Program-made: the position numbers and the translations under genes
In this document: positions 4,871 through 8,418 of the stretch, in pieces
Layout: each line of letters begins with the position of its first letter
How positions within the stretch are numbered: position 1 is the stretch's first letter
Source of the DNA: Calidifontimicrobium sp964618555
GTDB taxonomy: Bacteria; Pseudomonadota; Gammaproteobacteria; Burkholderiales; Burkholderiaceae_C
Reading direction: 5' to 3'
NCBI GenBank assembly: GCA_964618555.1
Contig: CAZUBF010000149.1
Coordinates: forward strand, 1-8,418
DNA: 8,418 nucleotides
Notes under the pieces: generated by a model
What the model was told of the DNA's origin: nothing
Database searches by the model: none
The model's input: only the letters and a program-made list of their open reading frames with translations

Positions 4871-6592
4871 TCACTCGTTGGTCACCGTGATGACTTCCTC
4901 GAGCGTGGTCACCCCGTTGCGCACCTTGACCAGTCCGGCCTGGCGCAGGTCGCGGACCCCGTCCTTCTGCGCCTGCTGCGCGATGTCCAGCGCCGTGCCC
5001 TCGGCCAGGATGATGCGCTGGATCGACTCGTTGATCGGCATCACCTGGTACAGGCCGACCCGCCCCTTGTAACCATTGGTGCACGCCGAGCAGCCCACCG
5101 CCCGGTACGGCTGCCACGAGCCGTCGAGGTCGGTGTCCTTGAAGCCGGCGCGCAGCAGCGACTCGCGCGGGTAGTCGGCCGGCTTCTTGCAGGTCTCGCA
5201 CAGCCTGCGCGCCAGCCGCTGCGCGCTGATCAGCAGCACGCTCGACGCGATGTTGAACGGCGCCACGCCCATGTTCATCAGCCGCGTCAGCGTCGTCGGC
5301 GCGTCGTTGGTGTGCAGCGTCGACATCACCAGGTGGCCGGTCTGGGCGGCCTTGATCGCGATGTCGGCGGTCTCGAGGTCGCGGATCTCGCCGACCATGA
5401 TCACGTCCGGGTCCTGGCGCAGGAACGAGCGCAGCGCGGCGGCGAAGGTCAGCCCGGCCTTGTCGTTGACGTTGACCTGGTTGATGCCCGGCAGGTTGAT
5501 TTCGGCCGGATCCTCGACCGTGGAGATGTTCACGCCCGGCTGGTTCAGCAGGTTCAGGCAGGTGTACAGCGACACCGTCTTGCCCGAGCCGGTGGGGCCG
5601 GTGACCAGGATCATCCCGTAGGGGCGGCCGATCGCGTTGAGCAGCCGCTCCTTCTCGATCTTCTCGTAGCCCAGCGCCTCGATGCCCAGCTTGGCGCTCG
5701 ACGGGTCGAGGATGCGGATGACGATCTTCTCGCCGAACAGCGTGGGCAGCGTGCTGACGCGGAAGTCGATCGCCTTGTTGCCGAACTTCAGCTTCATGCG
5801 CCCGTCCTGCGGCACGCGCTTCTCGGCGATGTCCAGGCGGCTGATGACCTTGATGCGCGACGCGAGCTTGTCCTTGATCGCGATCGGCGGCTGGGTGATC
5901 TCGCGCAACTCGCCGTCGACGCGGAAGCGCACGCGGTAATGGTATTCGTAGGGCTCGAAGTGCAGGTCCGACGCGCGCATGTTGATCGCGTCGATCAGCA
6001 TCTTCTGCAGGAAGCGCACCACCGGCGCGTCCTCGACCTCGGAGGCCACGTCGACGCTCTCGGCCTCGCCGCCCTCGTCGCTGACGTCGAACTCGAAGTC
6101 CATCGACGCCAGCGACTCGAGCGCCTCGTTGGCGCTCTGGCCCTGCACGTCGCGCAGGCGCGCGAGCTTGTCGTACTCGACGATGACCCACTCGGGCTGC
6201 AGCTGGGTCGCGAACTTGATGCGCTCGACGGCCTCCTGGTCGGTGGGGTCGGCGCCGCCGATGAACAGCCGGTTGCCGCGCTTGCCGAGCACCGCGATCT
6301 GGTACTGCGCCGCCAGCTTCGGCTCGACGATGCCGCGCGGCAGCTTGTCGGCGTCGACCGCGTTGAGGTCGAGCAGCGGCAGCGCCAGCGCCGACGACAG
6401 CGTGTGCGCCAGGTCCGACGGCGACACCGCCCCGGCGGCGATCACCGCCGACAGGAAGCTCGAGCGCCGCTCCTTGGCGGTCTGCACCAGCGCCTCGGCG
6501 GCCTTGGCGCCGAGCTTGCCGGCGTGCACCAGCACGCGCGCGACCCCGGACAGGGTCGAGGCCGGTGCATCGGCGACGGTCTCGGCAGCCAA
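4871..6592 (-). CDS. pilB: Type IV pilus assembly ATPase PilB
   Basis: PilB is the hexameric cytoplasmic ATPase (GspE family) that drives pilus extension with PilC. With a TTG start at 6592 it has 573 residues, the normal length. The N-terminal domain (about 10-150) resembles the GspE/MshE N-terminal fold. The ATPase core shows Walker A GPTGSGKT (332-339), the Asp box STVEDPAEI (367-375), Walker B DPDVIMVGEIRD with its glutamate at 402, and the His box TGHLVMSTLHTND (418-430). The zinc-binding tetracysteine of extension ATPases is present: C465/C468 and C501/C504. The frame stays open to an upstream ATG at 6685, but those 31 residues are unlike PilB, whereas TTG has GGGAG 7 nt upstream and yields MAAETVADAP followed by the LSGVARVLV segment. 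It is the first gene of the pil cluster. Confidence 0.97.
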   Translation of the reverse strand: MAAETVADAPASTLSGVARVLVHAGKLGAKAAEALVQTAKERRSSFLSAVIAAGAVSPSDLAHTLSSALALPLLDLNAVDADKLPRGIVEPKLAAQYQIAVLGKRGNRLFIGGADPTDQEAVERIKFATQLQPEWVIVEYDKLARLRDVQGQSANEALESLASMDFEFDVSDEGGEAESVDVASEVEDAPVVRFLQKMLIDAINMRASDLHFEPYEYHYRVRFRVDGELREITQPPIAIKDKLASRIKVISRLDIAEKRVPQDGRMKLKFGNKAIDFRVSTLPTLFGEKIVIRILDPSSAKLGIEALGYEKIEKERLLNAIGRPYGMILVTGPTGSGKTVSLYTCLNLLNQPGVNISTVEDPAEINLPGINQVNVNDKAGLTFAAALRSFLRQDPDVIMVGEIRDLETADIAIKAAQTGHLVMSTLHTNDAPTTLTRLMNMGVAPFNIASSVLLISAQRLARRLCETCKKPADYPRESLLRAGFKDTDLDGSWQPYRAVGCSACTNGYKGRVGLYQVMPINESIQRIILAEGTALDIAQQAQKDGVRDLRQAGLVKVRNGVTTLEEVITVTNE

Positions 6593-6599
6593 ACGACAA

Positions 6600-6604
6600 C
6601 TCCC
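6600..6604 (-). promoter_or_regulatory. Ribosome binding site deciding the pilB TTG start
   Basis: GGGAG on the minus strand lies 7 nt before the TTG at 6592, ideal spacing. No comparable site was noted for the upstream in-frame ATG at 6685, and the extra N-terminal residues it would add do not resemble PilB. Confidence 0.6.
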
Positions 6605-6625
6605 GCGCAGTGGGACGAGCGACGG

Positions 6626-6631
6626 ATGATA
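6626..6631 (-). promoter_or_regulatory. Possible -10 box of a pilB promoter
   Basis: TATCAT on the minus strand (5 of 6 matches to TATAAT) would start transcription near 6619, giving a leader of roughly 27 nt to the pilB TTG. No good -35 box lies 16-18 bp upstream (GCCAGG at best), and I found no sigma-54 -24/-12 pair in the 153-bp dodecin-pilB gap. An activator-dependent promoter or read-through from dodecin are alternatives. Confidence 0.3.
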
Positions 6632-6745
6632 GTCGCGCCCGCGGGGCCCCTGGCGCCGAAAAGGCAGGCCATCCGGTGGCAACACTTCACGTCGGCGCCG
6701 CCGCAGCGATGCCGGCCGCGGCGACCCGGGGCCTCGTGCCCGGCT

Positions 6746-6952
6746 TCAGTCGAGCGTGAACCCGAGCTTGATCGTCACCTGCCAGTGCGCGACCTTGCCG
6801 TCGACGACGTGCCCGCGCGTCTCGGCGACCGTGAACCAGTGGATGTTGCGCACCGTCTCGTGCGCCTTGGCGACCGCGTTGCGCACCGCGTCGTCGGTGC
6901 CGACGGTCGACGACCCGGTGAGTTCGATCAGCTTGTAGACATGGTTGGACAT
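6746..6952 (-). CDS. Dodecin family flavin-binding protein
   Basis: Dodecins are small proteins that assemble into hollow dodecamers and bind flavin dimers (FMN in many bacteria), thought to store or quench free flavin. The 68-residue protein starts MSNHVYKLIELTGSS and has the family layout of beta-strand, helix (DDAVRNAVAKAHETV, 20-34) and a two-strand sheet. The flavin-stacking tryptophan is W39 in IHWFTVAETRG (37-47), and the glutamine that contacts the ring is Q58 in HWQVTIKLGF (56-65); these correspond to W36 and Q55 of the archaeal dodecin. The ATG at 6952 has GGAG 7 nt upstream; the frame extends 19 codons further, but that part does not fit the family. It is divergent from the hydrolase gene at 7033 and lies upstream of pilB with a 153-bp gap, likely a separate unit. 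Confidence 0.95.
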   Translation of the reverse strand: MSNHVYKLIELTGSSTVGTDDAVRNAVAKAHETVRNIHWFTVAETRGHVVDGKVAHWQVTIKLGFTLD

Positions 6953-6980
6953 CGTGCGCTCCGGTGTTGACGACGCCGCG

Positions 6981-7009
6981 ATCGGACACCCGCGCGGCGG
7001 CACTGTCAA
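6981..7009 (-). promoter_or_regulatory. Likely promoter of the dodecin gene
   Basis: On the minus strand a perfect -35 box TTGACA (7009-7004) is followed after 17 bp by TCCGAT (6986-6981), which keeps the first, fifth and sixth bases of TATAAT. Transcription would begin near 6974, about 22 nt before the dodecin ATG. The -35 and spacing are ideal while the -10 is poor. It lies within the 80-bp gap shared with the divergent hydrolase gene. Confidence 0.45.
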
Positions 7010-7032
7010 GCCGGGCCAGAATCGGCGCGCCG

Positions 7033-8100
7033 ATGCACCCGCTGTTCGATCCCCGCCTGGTCAACGACGCCTTCGGCGATCCGGTGCTGTACCTCGGGCT
7101 GCGCGACGAGCGCCGCGCGCTGCTGTTCGACCTCGGCGACGTCGGCGCGCTCGCACCGCGGCACCTGATGCGGCTGTCGCACGTGTTCGTCAGCCACGCG
7201 CACATGGACCACTTCGCCGGGTTCGACACGCTGCTGCGCGTCGTGCTCGGGCGCAAGCCGCGGCTGGTGCTCACCGGTGGCCCGGGCTTCGTCGACCAGG
7301 TCGAGCACAAGCTGCGCGCCTACACCTGGAACGTCGTGCACCGCTACGAGGTCGAGCTGGCGCTCGAGGTGCGCGCGCTCGGGCTCGACGGGCGCGTCGC
7401 CGGCGCGCTGTTCTCGAGCCGGCGCGGCTTCGCGCGCGAGGACTTGACGCCCACCGACTGCCCCGACGGCGTGCTGCTCGACGAGCCGCTGCTGCGCGTG
7501 CGCGCCGCGTTCGTCGACCACGGCACGCCATGCCTCGCGTTCGCGATCGAGGAGAAGGCGCGTGTGCGCGTCGACCGTGCGAGGCTCGAGGCGCTGGGCG
7601 TGGCCACTGGGCCGTGGCTGCGCACGCTCAAGCTCGCGGTGCTCGGTGGCGCGCCGTCGGCCACGCCGATCGAGGTCGCCTGGCGCGACCGCGCCGGCGT
7701 GCATGCGATGACCCGCAGCGTCGGCGAGCTGGCCGACGTCGTGCTCGACGTGGCGCCCGGGCAGCGCCTGGGCTTCGTCACCGACCTGCGCGACAGCGAA
7801 GCCAACCGGCGCGCGCTTCACGCGCTGCTGGCCGGCGTCGACCGGCTGTACATCGAGTGCACCTTCATCGACGCCGACCGCGCGCACGCGCTGCGCAAGC
7901 ACCACCTGACCGCGCGCCAGGCCGGCGCCCTCGCCCGCGCGCTCGGCGCGCGGGCGGTGACGCCGCTGCACCTGTCGCCGCGCTACGCGGGGCGCGCCGA
8001 CGAGGTGCGCGCCGAACTGCTCGCGGCCTGGGGCGGGGCGCCCGCCGCGCCCGGACTGCTCGAGCCGCCGTCGGGTGCGGGGTCGGCGTCGCGCGGGTGA
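7033..8100 (+). CDS. RNase Z-like metallo-beta-lactamase-fold hydrolase
   Basis: This 355-residue protein carries the metal-binding motif HAHMDH (55-60: H55, H57, D59, H60) of the metallo-beta-lactamase fold. Other metal ligands are likely H173 (VDHGTPCLAF), D261 (FVTDLRD) and H323. The C-terminal part strongly resembles RNase Z: IECTFIDADRAHALRKHHLT (284-303), where H301 matches the HST histidine, and PLHLSPRY (321-328), matching the HFSxRY motif. RNase Z trims the 3' end of precursor tRNA; whether this protein does so is unknown. Its N-terminus (MHPLFDPRLVNDAFGDP) lacks the usual GTG-x-P-x-R start of RNase Z, and it is longer than the roughly 305-residue E. coli enzyme. The ATG at 7033 gives the expected N-terminus, though no clear Shine-Dalgarno is seen; an in-frame GTG at 6964 is less likely. 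It is divergent from dodecin and convergent with the transporter gene. Confidence 0.88.
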   Translation: MHPLFDPRLVNDAFGDPVLYLGLRDERRALLFDLGDVGALAPRHLMRLSHVFVSHAHMDHFAGFDTLLRVVLGRKPRLVLTGGPGFVDQVEHKLRAYTWNVVHRYEVELALEVRALGLDGRVAGALFSSRRGFAREDLTPTDCPDGVLLDEPLLRVRAAFVDHGTPCLAFAIEEKARVRVDRARLEALGVATGPWLRTLKLAVLGGAPSATPIEVAWRDRAGVHAMTRSVGELADVVLDVAPGQRLGFVTDLRDSEANRRALHALLAGVDRLYIECTFIDADRAHALRKHHLTARQAGALARALGARAVTPLHLSPRYAGRADEVRAELLAAWGGAPAAPGLLEPPSGAGSASRG

Positions 8101-8225
8101 CACCGCGCGATGCGGCGCGCCGGGCCTGCGGCGCGGGGCTGGCGCTGTCGGCCGTGGGGCGGCGGCGGCGCGACGGCCAAGCCGCGAGCATCGCCGCACT
8201 CGCCCGGCACGGGCATCGCCCGCCC

Positions 8226-8418
8226 TCAGCGCCGCCGCAGGCCCAGCCAGACCACCGTGGCGACGACCAGGAGCGCGCCGGCCACCTGCACCGGCGCCAC
8301 GCGCTGGCCCAGCAGCGACCAGGCCAGCACCAGCGCGAACACGGGCTCGACGTTGAGGATCGGCGAGTTGCCGACCACGCCCAGCCGCGGCAGCACGGTG
8401 AACATGATCGTGAACGCG
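8226..8418 (-). CDS. EamA/DMT-family transporter, C-terminal fragment
   Basis: Only the last 63 codons and the TGA stop (8226-8228) are in the window; the gene begins beyond 8418. The visible part has two hydrophobic helices (about LNVEPVFALVLAWSLL and VAGALLVVATVVWLGL), joined by a short loop GQRVAPVQ, and ends in a positively charged RRR tail. The pattern of a conserved proline in the penultimate helix (EPVFALVLAW), then LLGQ, then a final Gly-rich helix is typical of the second EamA repeat of drug/metabolite-type exporters. The substrate cannot be inferred. It is convergent with the hydrolase gene, with 125 bp between the stop codons; that gap has only a weak stem (GCCCG 8202-8206 with CGGGC 8210-8214) and no clear terminator. 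Confidence 0.82.
   Translation of the reverse strand, partial: AFTIMFTVLPRLGVVGNSPILNVEPVFALVLAWSLLGQRVAPVQVAGALLVVATVVWLGLRRR

Noticed and set aside
3486..6599. 1037-codon minus-strand open frame spanning pilB and pilC
   Set aside because: It is an out-of-frame shadow of pilB and pilC, very rich in Arg, Gly and Ala, crossing an intergenic gap; the true frames carry all conserved motifs.
6593..6745. Sigma-54 promoter for pilB
   Set aside because: TGGC-containing stretches are present, but none has a GC pair at the required distance for a -24/-12 element.
4820..6970. 716-codon plus-strand open frame opposite pilB
   Set aside because: It is antisense to pilB, is rich in Arg, His, Gln, Asp and Val in the low-complexity manner of antisense frames in GC-rich genes, and shows no recognisable domain, while the minus-strand frame is clearly PilB.
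8097..8225. Plus-strand frame starting with GTG overlapping the hydrolase stop codon
   Set aside because: It stays open only because of high GC, runs antisense into the transporter gene, and shows no ribosome site or motif.
1..8418. Mobile elements, CRISPR, tRNA/rRNA or a defence system
   Set aside because: No transposase, terminal repeats, spaced direct repeats, tRNA-like sequence or defence-type domain was recognised; gene content is core chromosomal.

Overview
This window looks like ordinary chromosome from a GC-rich betaproteobacterium, most likely of the order Burkholderiales (Rubrivivax/Leptothrix-like). That is an inference from base composition, very high third-position GC, protein similarity by eye and gene order. 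I see no insertion sequence, CRISPR array, tRNA, rRNA or phage gene. I did not find a convincing new multi-gene system; the less ordinary items are regulatory structures and one RNase Z-like hydrolase.

Layout from left to right. (1) Positions 1-734, minus strand: the groES-groL chaperonin operon. groL is cut by the window edge after 51 codons. The operon is preceded by a near-perfect CIRCE operator just downstream of a promoter that fits both sigma-70 and, partly, sigma-32. The 128-bp groES-groL gap is packed with hairpins. (2) Positions 735-922: a non-coding spacer with inverted repeats and a 24-bp tandem repeat. (3) Positions 923-6592, minus strand: pilB-pilC-pilD-coaE-zapD-yacG, read right to left, a gene order common in proteobacteria. 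It joins the type IV pilus assembly ATPase, platform protein and prepilin peptidase to the last enzyme of CoA synthesis, an FtsZ-bundling protein and a gyrase inhibitor. Several of these genes appear to start at TTG or GTG. A 9-bp perfect hairpin lies in the 105-bp pilB-pilC gap. (4) Positions 6746-6952, minus strand: a dodecin flavoprotein gene with its own likely promoter. (5) Positions 7033-8100, plus strand: an RNase Z-like metallo-beta-lactamase-fold hydrolase, divergent from dodecin. (6) Positions 8226-8418, minus strand: the C-terminus of an EamA/DMT-family transporter, convergent with the hydrolase gene.

How they work together: PilB powers pilus extension through the PilC platform, and PilD cleaves and methylates prepilins; no pilin gene is in view. 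CoaE, ZapD and YacG are housekeeping proteins with no obvious mechanistic link to pili, so they probably share only transcription. groESL is a separate stress-regulated unit, probably repressed by HrcA.
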